The translations under genes were made by a program, and so were the position numbers. Source: Candidatus Peregrinibacteria bacterium (lineage in GTDB: Bacteria > Patescibacteriota > Gracilibacteria > UBA1369 > UBA12463). Taken from it: a DNA stretch of 64,000 nt. The stretch spans positions 62,001 to 126,000 of the forward strand of contig JAPLYO010000024.1 in assembly GCA_026395555.1 (NCBI GenBank), given 5' to 3'. Positions 1-11,238 of this stretch are shown here, in pieces. Under the pieces are notes generated by a model. The model saw only the letters and a program-made list of their open reading frames with translations. It had not been told where the DNA came from and did not search any database. Within the stretch, counting starts at the first letter, position 1; every line of letters starts with the position of its first letter.

Positions 1-834
1 GATAATGGCGAACTTACCATTTTTTCGTTCTTCGATCTCGGCTACTGCGCGCATAACGATACCTCCACGACCCGTGGTGTATGCTGTTTTGATAGCGCTG
101 GTATCATAAATAATACCGCCAGTAGGGAAGTCAGGTCCTTTGATAAACTGCATAAGATCATCAATCGTTGCCTCTGGATTATCGGCCAAGTGAATAGTAC
201 CATCAATAACTTCACCCATATTATGTGGTGGAATAGAGGTAGCCATACCTACGGCGATACCAGTGGTTCCGTTTAAAAGAAGTTGTGGAAGTTTTGTAGG
301 GAGAACTTTTGGCTCCTTAAGTCGTCCATCGTAGTTTGGCTGCCAGTCGACTGTATCTTTCTCAAGATCCTGGAGGATTTCCTCGGTGACCTTTTCCATT
401 TTTGCCTCGGTATAACGCATGGCAGCTGCAGAATCTCCATCGATCGAACCGAAGTTACCCTGACCTCTTACGAGAGGATATCGCATGGCAAAGTCTTGGG
501 CCATACGTACGAGTGCCTCGTATACCGGACTATCGCCGTGTGGATGGTACTTACCAAGAACATCACCGACGATGAAGGCTGATTTTCGGAAGGAAGATCC
601 GGCGGAAAGACCGAGATCGTGCATAGAGTAAAGGATTCTTCGATGTACCGGCTTGAGACCGTCGCGAACATCGGGAAGCGCACGAGAAACGATAACGCTC
701 ATCGCGTAATCCAAATAACTCTGCTCCATTTCTGTTGAAATTTCTCGTTTAATTGACTCTGTTTCTGTTGATATTATTTGCTGGAGTTCTTCTTTTTTGA
801 TCTCCTTGTTTGATTTTTTTGATTTATCAGCCAT
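1..834 (-). CDS. gyrA: DNA gyrase subunit A, N-terminal part (runs off the window)
   Basis: This is the breakage-reunion subunit of DNA gyrase, the partner of GyrB encoded at 9258. Reading the minus strand from the ATG at 834 gives 278 codons without a stop, beginning [17 protein letters not shown] and running off the left edge. Recognisable GyrA landmarks are [18 protein letters not shown] (the region altered in quinolone resistance), [21 protein letters not shown] with the catalytic tyrosine, and [14 protein letters not shown]. The first 30 residues are a lysine- and glutamate-rich extension before the usual [14 protein letters not shown] start of the domain. ParC is the alternative, but the [21 protein letters not shown] block fits GyrA best. 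gyrA and gyrB are separated by about 8.4 kb. Confidence 0.95.
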   Translation of the reverse strand, partial: MADKSKKSNKEIKKEELQQIISTETESIKREISTEMEQSYLDYAMSVIVSRALPDVRDGLKPVHRRILYSMHDLGLSAGSSFRKSAFIVGDVLGKYHPHGDSPVYEALVRMAQDFAMRYPLVRGQGNFGSIDGDSAAAMRYTEAKMEKVTEEILQDLEKDTVDWQPNYDGRLKEPKVLPTKLPQLLLNGTTGIAVGMATSIPPHNMGEVIDGTIHLADNPEATIDDLMQFIKGPDFPTGGIIYDTSAIKTAYTTGRGGIVMRAVAEIEERKNGKFAII

Positions 835-959
835 CGTTTATTGGGTCTAAAAATACCGGCGTCACTCTATCATAACGTTTTTCTGTTGACCAGACTAATC
901 ATCCATTTTGAAGCTATTTAGCTTTGTTTTATGTATTTATATGAATCTCTTTGCGATGG

Positions 960-988
960 TTGAATTTTTCTGCTTTGTGTGGTATAAT
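960..988 (+). promoter_or_regulatory. Sigma70-type promoter for the VirB4 gene
   Basis: TTGAAT (960-965) and TATAAT (983-988) are separated by 17 nt, with an extended TGG directly before the -10 box. The ATG at 1010 lies 21 nt after the -10 box, so the leader is only about 15 nt and contains no Shine-Dalgarno. Confidence 0.75.
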
Positions 989-1009
989 TGCAGGAAATAA
1001 AAAAAACCT

Positions 1010-3154
1010 ATGGCAGATACAAATCAGACCGTTACGACCGCTCAGAACTTGGTAGATACACCAACAACTGTTCCGCAAACTACAAATGCTTCATCGATTG
1101 ATACGGCAAAGATGACTGACGCCGAACGAAAAGATCTTCTTGCGGCGGAAAAAATTTATCAGGAGGGAATCGCCTCGATTCGTGATCTCATCGCGCCGTC
1201 CGCTATGGAAATTCGCTATGATATGATTCGAGTGGATGGGCTCTATGCTCAGACTTTCTATGTGTTTACCTATCCGAGATATTTGGATATGAACTGGCTC
1301 TCGCCGCTCGTGAACTTTCAGGTGGCGATGGATATTTCGCAGTTTATCTATCCTATTGATTCGGCGACGATCATGAAGGTGTTGAAGCGTAAAGTTACGC
1401 AGATGCAGTCTTCGATTCATATGGATCAGGAAAAAGGAAAAATTCGAGATCCGGGTCTGGAGACAGCCCTTGAGGATGCCGAAGGATTACGTACGGAAAT
1501 TCAGAGAGGACAGGAGAAGTTTTTCCAGTTTGCCCTCTACTTCACTATTTACTCTGATGATGAAAAGAAGATTAAGGATACAGCAAAGCAGCTTGAGAGT
1601 CTCCTTGGTGGAAAGCTTGTACTTACCAAGCGTGCACAGATTCAGTCCGAACAGGGCTTCAATTCGACGTTGCCACTCTGTCTCGATCAGCTCTATGTCG
1701 TTCGGAATATGAACTCCTCGCCTCTGTCGAGCACCTTTCCGTTCACCTCATCTACGCTTACCTCTAATGAAGGTATCCTTTATGGAGTTAACCGACATAA
1801 TGATAGTTTGATTATCTTCGATCGTTTCGGACTCGAGAATGCCAACTCGGTTGTTTTCGCTAAATCCGGTGCAGGTAAATCTTACGCTGTTAAATTAGAG
1901 GTTACTCGCTTGATGATGCTTGGTACTGATGTGATTATTATTGATCCGGAAAACGAATACGAACGCCTCGCTGAAACGCTCGGCGGCTCCTACCTCAGAC
2001 TTTCTTTGAACTCCGATCGCCGTATTAATCCTTTTGATCTCCCTCCTCCAATGGCCGATGAGATCGGTCAACCGGGTGATATTCTTCGACAAAATATTAT
2101 TTCTATTCTTGGTCTCTTGAAGATCATGATGGGAGAAATTTCTCCTGTGGAAGAGGGAATTTTGGATAAGGCGCTTATTGATGTGTACTCCCTCAAGGGC
2201 ATTACGATGGAAATTGCTGACCCGTCTACACTTCCTCCTCCTACATTGGAAGACCTTTACCAGGTTCTTTCTACGATGGATGGTGCATCAAATCTCGCAC
2301 AGCGTCTTCAAAAATATACCTCTGGAACGTACGCAGGACTTTTCAGTAAACCTACGAATGTTAATTTGAGTACCGGCCTTATGGTCTTCTCTATCCGTGA
2401 TCTCGACGAGTCACTTCGTCCGATCGCTATGTATATTATTTTGAATTATATCTGGAGTCAGATTCGCAGAGAGCTGAAGAAAAGAATCCTCGTAGTTGAT
2501 GAGGCTTGGTCTATTATGCAGCATCCTGATTCCGCTCGATTCCTCTTCGGTCTCGTCAAACGTGCTCGTAAGTACTACCTCGGTATTACGACGATTACGC
2601 AGGATGTGGAGGACTTCTTCAAATCAGAATTTGGTAAACCAATTATTACGAACTCTTCGATGCAGCTCCTTCTCAAACAGGCTCCTGCCGCAATGGATTA
2701 CTTGAGCCAGGTATTTAATCTTACAGAAGGAGAACGTTATATTCTCCTTAATAGTGGTGTTGGTCAGGGGCTCTTCTTTGCCGGCAATAAGCATGCTGCG
2801 ATTCAAGTCATAGCTTCTTACGGCGAAGACCAGATTGTCACAACGAATCCACAAGAAATTTTGGCGAAAAAAGATGCTGCCGAGGCGAAGGCCAAAAGAG
2901 AATCAGAGCAGCAGCCAACCGCAAAAATTGAGCCGGAAATCAAAGAAGCTCCTGTAGAGGCAGAAGTTATTGCGCCTGTTGCTCCAGCTCCAGAGCCTAC
3001 TCCGGTTTTAGAATCCGTTGCTCCTGCCATAACTCCGACTCCAGTAACTCCCGTACCGGTACAGACACCAGAACCCGTCGTACCTTCTGAGCCAGTTGCT
3101 CCGGTAACTGAAACGCAGACACCTCCTTCGACTCCACAACCACCACAATCTTAA
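1010..3154 (+). CDS. virB4: VirB4/TraC-family type IV secretion ATPase
   Basis: This is a cytoplasmic or membrane-associated ATPase that powers type IV secretion or pilus-like systems. The 714-residue product has a VirB4 N-terminal region (about 50-260), a Walker A motif AKSGAGKS at 284-291 followed by IIIDPENEY, and a Walker B region RILVVDEAW at about 492-501. The last 70 or so residues are rich in Pro, Thr, Val and Glu and look like a disordered tail absent from typical VirB4. It has its own promoter and is followed, after a run of nine C, by the unknown gene at 3164. A separate VirB4 N-domain protein and a PrgI-like protein lie at 38329-39524, so parts of one apparatus are scattered. No relaxase or coupling protein is visible, so conjugation cannot be claimed. 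Confidence 0.9.
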   Translation: MADTNQTVTTAQNLVDTPTTVPQTTNASSIDTAKMTDAERKDLLAAEKIYQEGIASIRDLIAPSAMEIRYDMIRVDGLYAQTFYVFTYPRYLDMNWLSPLVNFQVAMDISQFIYPIDSATIMKVLKRKVTQMQSSIHMDQEKGKIRDPGLETALEDAEGLRTEIQRGQEKFFQFALYFTIYSDDEKKIKDTAKQLESLLGGKLVLTKRAQIQSEQGFNSTLPLCLDQLYVVRNMNSSPLSSTFPFTSSTLTSNEGILYGVNRHNDSLIIFDRFGLENANSVVFAKSGAGKSYAVKLEVTRLMMLGTDVIIIDPENEYERLAETLGGSYLRLSLNSDRRINPFDLPPPMADEIGQPGDILRQNIISILGLLKIMMGEISPVEEGILDKALIDVYSLKGITMEIADPSTLPPPTLEDLYQVLSTMDGASNLAQRLQKYTSGTYAGLFSKPTNVNLSTGLMVFSIRDLDESLRPIAMYIILNYIWSQIRRELKKRILVVDEAWSIMQHPDSARFLFGLVKRARKYYLGITTITQDVEDFFKSEFGKPIITNSSMQLLLKQAPAAMDYLSQVFNLTEGERYILLNSGVGQGLFFAGNKHAAIQVIASYGEDQIVTTNPQEILAKKDAAEAKAKRESEQQPTAKIEPEIKEAPVEAEVIAPVAPAPEPTPVLESVAPAITPTPVTPVPVQTPEPVVPSEPVAPVTETQTPPSTPQPPQS

Positions 3155-3163
3155 CCCCCCCCC
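3155..3163 (+). repeat. Poly-C tract (C9) directly before a start codon
   Basis: Nine consecutive C residues fill the whole gap between the TAA stop of virB4 (3152-3154) and the ATG at 3164. The tract sits exactly where a ribosome binding site would be. Length change would alter spacing but not the reading frame of either gene. Confidence 0.9.
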
Positions 3164-4300
3164 ATGAGACCTACCTATTATTTTCTCAGTACGAACTCTC
3201 GATCACTGATTTATAAATCGGGAGAAACTCCTCATGCATCTTCCGGTGAATCACCTGAAGGTAAAAAACTCAATAAGCCTCAGGAAGCTCCCTCTGCTAA
3301 ACCCAATGCCAAATTTGATAAAAAGGCACAGCTCCAAGAGGCAAATCGTATCAAAGAATTTAAATCAGAGTTTGCCGATATCGCCGTTAAGTCGGGCGTG
3401 GAGGCTATTCTATTGCGACAATTAAAACCTGGTGACAAGCCATATACCTCTGCTGATTTGCTTCCGATTAAAGCGAAAATTATGGATGCGCTACAGGCGG
3501 TTAAAAATGTCATTACCCCCGAACAGGCCCGTTTTCTCAAGGATGTGACAATTGTACTTGATCCTTTTAATCCTGATTATCATGCTAGATTTCCAGATAG
3601 GACAATTTTGCTCGTTAATTGTTCATCGCTCAGTATTACGGATATGACAAAAATCATTGCTAATATTTTTCAATATCATGAGAATTCTACCGTATCTTCT
3701 GCGAAGAAACAGGTACAGGAATGGACTCAGGGAGTGCCTTTTGTTGGTGATGTCCTGAAGGACGTACTGGACGAAAGTGGAAAGCGCGAGCAGATACGAA
3801 TTGCGAATGAGATCGTTTCTCGATCTCATTTTCCTGCTTACAGCTTAGACATAAAATACGAACAGGAAGCTCTCCGTAAACTTGAATCCGGATTAAGCTC
3901 ACAAGATAAGAAAAAAATTGAGCTGGCTAAGCCGCTTGCAACAAGGTTACTGAATAGGCTCTTGGCGAGTGGTTCTTGGCTTAGCCACGATGGCTTTAAG
4001 TTGAATCCTAAATTTCCGGGGTGCTTGAGTGCAAGAATTGCCTTGGAACCAGATCCAGATCACTACGCTGAATCTGCAATAACTTTTCAAAAAGTAAGGG
4101 ACGCGCTACGTGTAGGTGAAGACTCTTTGCTTAAGTTTACTCCGCCGTTAGAGATTAGTATAAATTACAATCTTCTTGATCTCAAAGATCTTGAAAGATG
4201 GAGTAAGGGTAAACTTAGCTTTGAAGAATTGATGCGGACAATTATAAGTTCGAAGAGCTATCCGGCTATCAAGGCGTGGAGGTCAGAACCCTCTCCATAG
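3164..4300 (+). CDS. Hypothetical protein, linked to VirB4
   Basis: I do not recognise this 378-residue protein. It has no signal peptide or membrane segment. Residues 20-60 are rich in Lys, Pro, Ser and Glu (probably disordered), followed by a mostly helical, charged body; the segment DVTIVLDPFNPDYHARFPDR and a later VPFVGDVLKDVLDESGKREQ stretch are the most distinctive. The start is the ATG at 3164, ten bases after the virB4 stop and behind a C9 tract, so the two genes are probably co-transcribed. Its stop overlaps the end of the convergent immunity-like gene by 18 nt. A role with the secretion ATPase is inferred only from position. Confidence 0.75.
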   Translation: MRPTYYFLSTNSRSLIYKSGETPHASSGESPEGKKLNKPQEAPSAKPNAKFDKKAQLQEANRIKEFKSEFADIAVKSGVEAILLRQLKPGDKPYTSADLLPIKAKIMDALQAVKNVITPEQARFLKDVTIVLDPFNPDYHARFPDRTILLVNCSSLSITDMTKIIANIFQYHENSTVSSAKKQVQEWTQGVPFVGDVLKDVLDESGKREQIRIANEIVSRSHFPAYSLDIKYEQEALRKLESGLSSQDKKKIELAKPLATRLLNRLLASGSWLSHDGFKLNPKFPGCLSARIALEPDPDHYAESAITFQKVRDALRVGEDSLLKFTPPLEISINYNLLDLKDLERWSKGKLSFEELMRTIISSKSYPAIKAWRSEPSP

Positions 4301-4786
4301 TTTCTGTTTTTGAGTGTGGCTTTTTTCGAATGTTTCGTTCAGTGAAAGGAGGTGATGGTATTGCCAGTTTCGCTCGTTCATCGTGGTGTCCATAGAGTTG
4401 GTTGCGTTGCGAATGGCGGAGACTGCATATATCGCCGCGACGATTGAGTGGGTGGGGACGTGTGCGGTTGCTATTGCTTGGCCCGCGCTACGCGCGGCCG
4501 ATCTCGCCGCCTCGTCGGTTTCTTTTACCTCGCGAGCTGCGGCGTGGGCATCGAGAGAAGTTTTTCGTACGTTGGCCATTTTGAATGTACCATTCTTGAT
4601 CCATGTTCGAAGTGCTTCTATGGCTTTTCGCGGGCGATCATCTTTTGGATATTTTTCTTCGAAATGGGGGAGTACACGTTCGGCACAATCAGCAGCCCAG
4701 ATTCCTAATATTCTGTGATCACATTTTTTTACCAGCTCACGCGTAGGCTCATCTAGTTCTGTTTTTACGAGGATCGGTTTTTTCAT
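4283..4786 (-). CDS. Imm5-like putative immunity protein
   Basis: The 167-residue protein has the pattern of the widespread 'putative immunity protein' (Imm5-like) family: a RKAIEALRTWIKNG segment, then an Ala-rich helical core with SLDAHAAAREV and AARSAARSAGQAIATAHVP, and a YAVSAIRNA segment. Family members are often found beside polymorphic toxins, but many occur alone and their target is unknown. No toxin gene is adjacent: the neighbours are the unknown gene at 3164 (convergent, overlapping 18 nt) and the S41 protease at 4813, 26 nt upstream on the same strand. It may be co-transcribed with the protease. The family call comes from remembered motifs, so the function is uncertain. Confidence 0.75.
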   Translation of the reverse strand: MKKPILVKTELDEPTRELVKKCDHRILGIWAADCAERVLPHFEEKYPKDDRPRKAIEALRTWIKNGTFKMANVRKTSLDAHAAAREVKETDEAARSAARSAGQAIATAHVPTHSIVAAIYAVSAIRNATNSMDTTMNERNWQYHHLLSLNETFEKSHTQKQKLWRGF

Positions 4787-4812
4787 ATATTTCTCTCGTC
4801 AATAATTTCGTA

Positions 4813-6567
4813 CTAGTGACTCAACGCATAATCCAGAGCTTCATCTTTGACTGTCTTTGGATCGTCTACGACCGTGACGTCGGGTACGATAGGGTTGGCA
4901 GTGAGGTTGTTTTCGTCTGGGGTTTGCCATCGACCGATGGTTTGCTTGAACATGGATCCATCGACGAAGTCGGCGATCTCTTGGACGGTGCCTTTACCGA
5001 AACTTTTTTCTCCGATGAGGGTGGCGTGATGATTTTCTTTTAGCGAGGCGGCCATGATCTCAGAGGCAGATGCACTTCCTCCATTGATGAGAACTTTTAC
5101 CGGCAGGTTCGACAGTTCCCCATTTCCAACGGCGTAAAAAATTACTTCTGGCTTGATAGGATCGACTTCTGCTCTTCCTATCATGCCTGCTGACTCCTGA
5201 AGAAACTGTTCTGCCGTGTCTCTTTTGGCAAAAATGAGTGAGGCAAGTCGTGTTTTTGCTGGAAGAATATAGTCGAGCATCTGCAGAGATGCATCGAGAT
5301 ATCCACCTGGATTGTCGCGCAGATCAATAACGATAGATCTTGGATTTTTTGTGAGAATGCTTTTCACCTCTCTTCCAAACTCGATACCGCTCGCCTCGGT
5401 AAAATTGCGGATAATGATGTAGCCGACATTTCCTTTCATCTCACTTGTGACGGCATCAAGTTTGATTCTCTTGCGGACGATCGTAAAGGTTTTTTCCTTT
5501 CCATCTCTTTGGATCACAAGTTCGATACTTGTTCCAGCCGGTCCCTTTATCATATCGGAAACTTCTGAGAGCTTGAGTCCCTTTACACTCTTCTTGTCGA
5601 TTTCTACGATAATATCGTTCGCCTTGAGACCTGCGTCATTGGCGGGTGTTCCTTTGATTGGGCTGACGATAATAACTTTTCCTTCGATAAGATCAATTGA
5701 TATGCCGATGCCGTCAAATTCACCGCTCAATGCCTCGTTGAAATTTTTTGCTGCTGTTGGTTCTTGGTACACGGTGTATTTGTCATCTAATTTTTTTACC
5801 ATACCATCTATGGCTCCCTGAATTAATTTTTTGTCATCTATCTTGTCGCGGAAGACAAACTTATCATGGATCCTACTCCATACCTCATCGAGCACTCTGA
5901 ACTCACTGTTCGATACGAACGTACTCTGTGAGTCCGAAACTGGGACTGAAACGATTTGAATAGGCGGAGCCTCATTTCTCAGTTGTGATGCAATTTTGTA
6001 TATGAAATATGCAGCTTCACCTCTTGTTATTTTTTGTCTTGGATTAAACATTTGCTGTGTATTCCATATTCCGAATTCGAGTGCTGTTTTTCCAAGTGCC
6101 GCCCACTCGCTATTATTTTGGAGATCCCTGAAAGTGACTTCTTTTTTATCAAAAGCTCTCGTGATGCCAATTCCCATGATGGTATATATCGTCTTGAGCG
6201 CGTCTATTCGAGTAACTTTTGCATTCGGTAAAAACATTCCACCTTTTTTGAGTACACCACTTTCTACGCTTTTTCGTACGTAGGGCGCATATTTGGAGGT
6301 AGGGGAGACGTCGGCAAATCCTGACGGAGCATCGCTGGTTTTTATATCTTTGAGTCCTGCACTATCCCATGCGAGTTTATAGAGATCACCTTTGTTTATT
6401 GTTTTGTCAGGTAAGAAACCCGATACTTCTTGGTCAATTACTCCTGTCTGATGGAGATACTCGATTGCTGGCGTATAGTCCTCGACACCTACGACTCCGC
6501 TTGCCGCCTGCACGGATAGGGGAACCATAAGCGCTAGTAGAAGCACGAGAGAAAGAAATTTTTTCAT
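4813..6567 (-). CDS. SLH-domain C-terminal processing protease (S41, CtpA-like)
   Basis: This is a secreted serine peptidase of family S41 that cleaves near C-termini of exported proteins. I start it at the ATG at 6567 because that gives a clean signal peptide (MKKFLSLVLLLALMVPLSVQ, cleavage after AA); the longer reading frame from 6636 adds 23 residues before it. Numbered from 6567 (584 residues), about 30-210 are S-layer-homology repeats, about 280-355 a PDZ domain (GIGISIDLIEGKVIIVSPIKG), and the rest the S41 core with Ser500 in GGSASASEI and Lys525 in SFGKGTVQ, the 25-residue spacing expected for the Ser-Lys dyad. SLH repeats would anchor it to the cell surface. It is divergent from the FecR-domain gene at 6695. 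Confidence 0.9.
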   Translation of the reverse strand: MKKFLSLVLLLALMVPLSVQAASGVVGVEDYTPAIEYLHQTGVIDQEVSGFLPDKTINKGDLYKLAWDSAGLKDIKTSDAPSGFADVSPTSKYAPYVRKSVESGVLKKGGMFLPNAKVTRIDALKTIYTIMGIGITRAFDKKEVTFRDLQNNSEWAALGKTALEFGIWNTQQMFNPRQKITRGEAAYFIYKIASQLRNEAPPIQIVSVPVSDSQSTFVSNSEFRVLDEVWSRIHDKFVFRDKIDDKKLIQGAIDGMVKKLDDKYTVYQEPTAAKNFNEALSGEFDGIGISIDLIEGKVIIVSPIKGTPANDAGLKANDIIVEIDKKSVKGLKLSEVSDMIKGPAGTSIELVIQRDGKEKTFTIVRKRIKLDAVTSEMKGNVGYIIIRNFTEASGIEFGREVKSILTKNPRSIVIDLRDNPGGYLDASLQMLDYILPAKTRLASLIFAKRDTAEQFLQESAGMIGRAEVDPIKPEVIFYAVGNGELSNLPVKVLINGGSASASEIMAASLKENHHATLIGEKSFGKGTVQEIADFVDGSMFKQTIGRWQTPDENNLTANPIVPDVTVVDDPKTVKDEALDYALSH

Positions 6568-6646
6568 TAGTGTGTTTGTAAGGGAATAGGTCTTCTTTTG
6601 CCTCGTAACTCTACTATTTGAAGCTGGATTCAGCAACCTACCTTGA

Positions 6647-6676
6647 TTGACTAAAATCCTATAAATGTGGTATAAT
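6647..6676 (+). promoter_or_regulatory. Promoter of the FecR-domain gene
   Basis: TTGACT (6647-6652) and TATAAT (6671-6676) are 18 nt apart with an extended TGG before the -10 box. The ATG at 6695 follows after 18 nt, giving a leader of about 12 nt; an AGGAG lies within it but too far from the ATG for normal spacing. Confidence 0.7.
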
Positions 6677-6694
6677 TAGGAGAAATAAAAACAC

Positions 6695-9190
6695 ATGAAA
6701 AAGATAACTCATCAACTCGTTTTAGCCCTTCTCACTGCTCTGTTCGTGACACTGAGTTTGGGTTGGTTTACGCCTGCCGCTACTTCATATATGAAGCAGG
6801 ATGTATCTTTTATTCAGCTTCACCTAGAGAGTGGAGCAACCGCCTCAGTTCTCGATGCATCTGCCACTAAACATGAAGCGCGATCCGGTGATGAGTTGCT
6901 ATCTCGGTATCAGGTTATTTCAGGAGACAGTACAGGTGCGAGCATTTCTTTTCCCGGAGGTGTATCGGCGCGCCTTGCTCCATCGACTCAGGTTGAGATT
7001 CTTGCCTCTTCTGCCAATGTGACTTCCGCTCTTCTTCTTGTTCAGGGTGAGGTGTGGATTAATTCTGTCGGTTCCGTGAATCCTTTGACGGTCTATGTTC
7101 CCGAGGGTGCCATGGCTTCTTCGGACAATAATGCCTTTGATGTTGTCTCAAAAGACGGGGGATTGAATATTTTTGCAGCAAAAAATCCAGTTCGCACCGC
7201 TCTTTTTCTTCCTTTTGCTACCGGGGCAGGGGCGACACATTTTTCACCGGCCGACGTACGTCCACTCAATAGTATTTTAGTTACAGAAGGGAATCAGCTT
7301 GATGTTTTACTCTCAAGAATTCAACCAAAGTTAGAGAAACTTCTGTACTCCAAATTAGTGAAGGAGTTTCAGTATCGACCGCTCTCCGATGCGGATATCA
7401 AGAAAAATAACTGGTTTCAACTTAACTATCAGCTCGACGCTACGTATCGAGATATGGCTCTTTCTCAGTTGATTGGTATGGTGAAGGGTCAGAATACCGC
7501 CAATCCCGATCCATCAAATCCTCTCTCTTTCCTTTATAGCGGTTTTCATTCTTTGCGTGGTGTCCTAACTCTTAGTACGCAAGTTCGCCAGCAAAATGCA
7601 ATTCAGTATGCACTTTCGTATCTTGACGATGCTATCTACCTTTTCACTGTTTCTCAAACTACGGCTGCTAGTGATCGCATGAGCTACTTTTCGAGTCTCG
7701 TTTCGGGCCAGGCGTCCAATCATGATTTTATTACAGCTATTGATGATGCTCTCTGGAGTCGATTCCAACGATTTTCTCTTTTGGTCCCACAGGATGGAGC
7801 GTTGTTTGCTCTTAAGTCTACTCTCCGTGATGAGCTGCTGAAACTCAATCAAACTGGATATCACTTGTCTTTTGATCGCGCATCTCGACTTGTTCGATCG
7901 AGTCTCTATGACGTGTACAGTGCCTTGAACTTTGACTCTATCGTCACCGATCAGCTCTTTAAGGAGTATATTGATGGAACTCAGACGCTTTTTGCGATGT
8001 ACTCGGATGATATCTCCAAAAATCCTCAGGTTCTCGCCGAGGAGAATCAACTTTTGTCTCAATTATACTTGCGTTCACCTCTCTTCTATAAGGAGTCCTA
8101 TTTTGCTCAGAAGCTCAAGATTGAATCAGAGTGGCTCAAACTTCTTCCGGATGGTGTTGATAAGCAGGAGGAAAATCAGACACTTATTGCTGCCAAGATT
8201 GATTTGATCAAGCAACTTCGCTCATACTTCTTCGATGAAAAAATTGAGTTGGCCGACGCTCGATCTGTTATGTTTATGTTGTTATCGGATATAACTGCAG
8301 CCACAAATGCTAGCTCGGACATCGCGGCAGTTCAACTCTTCAAGGACTCACTAAAGTTACAGCAAAGTTTCTGGAAGTACTTGAATAGTAGTGAGTTTGC
8401 AGACTCAACGGTTCATGGCCAGACAAATAAAGACCGTTTCGTAGCCTTCGTCAAAAACGTCGCAGATCAGCAGGAGATTGATAGCATCCAAAAGGGCTTA
8501 CTCGGAACAATCCCTCTTACCTCCCAAGAATCCAGACAGACCTTACTCGATATCCAGAGGACCTTTGTGGGTATTGGAGTTACGAAGCTTAATGTTAGTC
8601 CGCTCCTCGATAAGGATCAGCAGCAAGTATTTATCACATCGGCTGAGTATAATGGTGTTCCATTTAGTGCCATTTACGATCGCGATAGTGCCCTTATTTC
8701 TGATGTTAAAGTTTACAATGAGACGGTGCTTTCATCGGCGGTTCCGCTGAGTCAGTTGAAGAATATCTTCAAGCCAAAAACAGGCAATGGTACCGACCTT
8801 CTTGCTGGTACGACGGATACGACGAGTAGCTCTCTTCTAGGCTCTTTTGATACAAGTTCCGTCGAGAAGGTAGCCAAGCTTTTCATCGTAAAGAAGTTCA
8901 CCGATCTTGGATTTACGATTACGATCGATAATGTACAGACTACGAATTATCAGACGAAGATTTTTCAGCTTACCGGCATTCAGCTACCTTTTGATAAAAA
9001 CCCAATTTCTTTGAGCTTTTCACTCGACCTGAAGTCAAATACTATTTCTCAAGTTTCCCTCTCCGTCCTTGGACAGTCTAGCAAGATGACGGGGGAGTTC
9101 CCGATAGAAGGCTTTGCTGATGCGGTGAAGGTCTTTTACGAGAATCAGTTCTATCAGAAAGTGGCAAGTGATGTCGCCATTCCGCAATAA
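6695..9190 (+). CDS. Large exported protein with an N-terminal FecR-like domain
   Basis: The 831-residue product starts with a Lys-Lys signal or anchor segment (about 5-30: LVLALLTALFVTLSLGWF). Residues of about 60-170 match the FecR-domain pattern found in surface proteins (DELLSRYQVISGDSTGASIS, then GGVSARLAPSTQVEI, and LLLVQGEVWI). The remaining 650 residues are mostly helical and unrecognised, ending in two possible beta-rich repeats near 650 and 760. It probably faces the outside of the cell. The divergent neighbour is a surface protease; the downstream gene gyrB has its own promoter. Function beyond a cell-surface role is unknown. Confidence 0.8.
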   Translation: MKKITHQLVLALLTALFVTLSLGWFTPAATSYMKQDVSFIQLHLESGATASVLDASATKHEARSGDELLSRYQVISGDSTGASISFPGGVSARLAPSTQVEILASSANVTSALLLVQGEVWINSVGSVNPLTVYVPEGAMASSDNNAFDVVSKDGGLNIFAAKNPVRTALFLPFATGAGATHFSPADVRPLNSILVTEGNQLDVLLSRIQPKLEKLLYSKLVKEFQYRPLSDADIKKNNWFQLNYQLDATYRDMALSQLIGMVKGQNTANPDPSNPLSFLYSGFHSLRGVLTLSTQVRQQNAIQYALSYLDDAIYLFTVSQTTAASDRMSYFSSLVSGQASNHDFITAIDDALWSRFQRFSLLVPQDGALFALKSTLRDELLKLNQTGYHLSFDRASRLVRSSLYDVYSALNFDSIVTDQLFKEYIDGTQTLFAMYSDDISKNPQVLAEENQLLSQLYLRSPLFYKESYFAQKLKIESEWLKLLPDGVDKQEENQTLIAAKIDLIKQLRSYFFDEKIELADARSVMFMLLSDITAATNASSDIAAVQLFKDSLKLQQSFWKYLNSSEFADSTVHGQTNKDRFVAFVKNVADQQEIDSIQKGLLGTIPLTSQESRQTLLDIQRTFVGIGVTKLNVSPLLDKDQQQVFITSAEYNGVPFSAIYDRDSALISDVKVYNETVLSSAVPLSQLKNIFKPKTGNGTDLLAGTTDTTSSSLLGSFDTSSVEKVAKLFIVKKFTDLGFTITIDNVQTTNYQTKIFQLTGIQLPFDKNPISLSFSLDLKSNTISQVSLSVLGQSSKMTGEFPIEGFADAVKVFYENQFYQKVASDVAIPQ

Positions 9191-9196
9191 ATTTGC

Positions 9197-11168
<1,972 letters not shown>

Positions 11169-11184
11169 TTACCGCAACTAGTTC

Positions 11185-11212
11185 TTGACATTTCCCTTTG
11201 TTTTGCTAGACT
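11185..11212 (+). promoter_or_regulatory. Promoter of rpsU
   Basis: Perfect -35 TTGACA (11185-11190), 16-nt spacer, -10 TAGACT (11207-11212) with an extended TGC. It lies in the gap between gyrB and rpsU and gives a leader of about 20 nt. Confidence 0.8.
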
Positions 11213-11238
11213 GAGCCAGCTTTATTACACCAATTTAC

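Noticed and set aside
283-683. Open frames of 99 and 71 codons on both strands at the left edge
   Set aside because: The minus-strand gyrA reading frame runs without interruption through this region and is clearly coding; the others are shadows.
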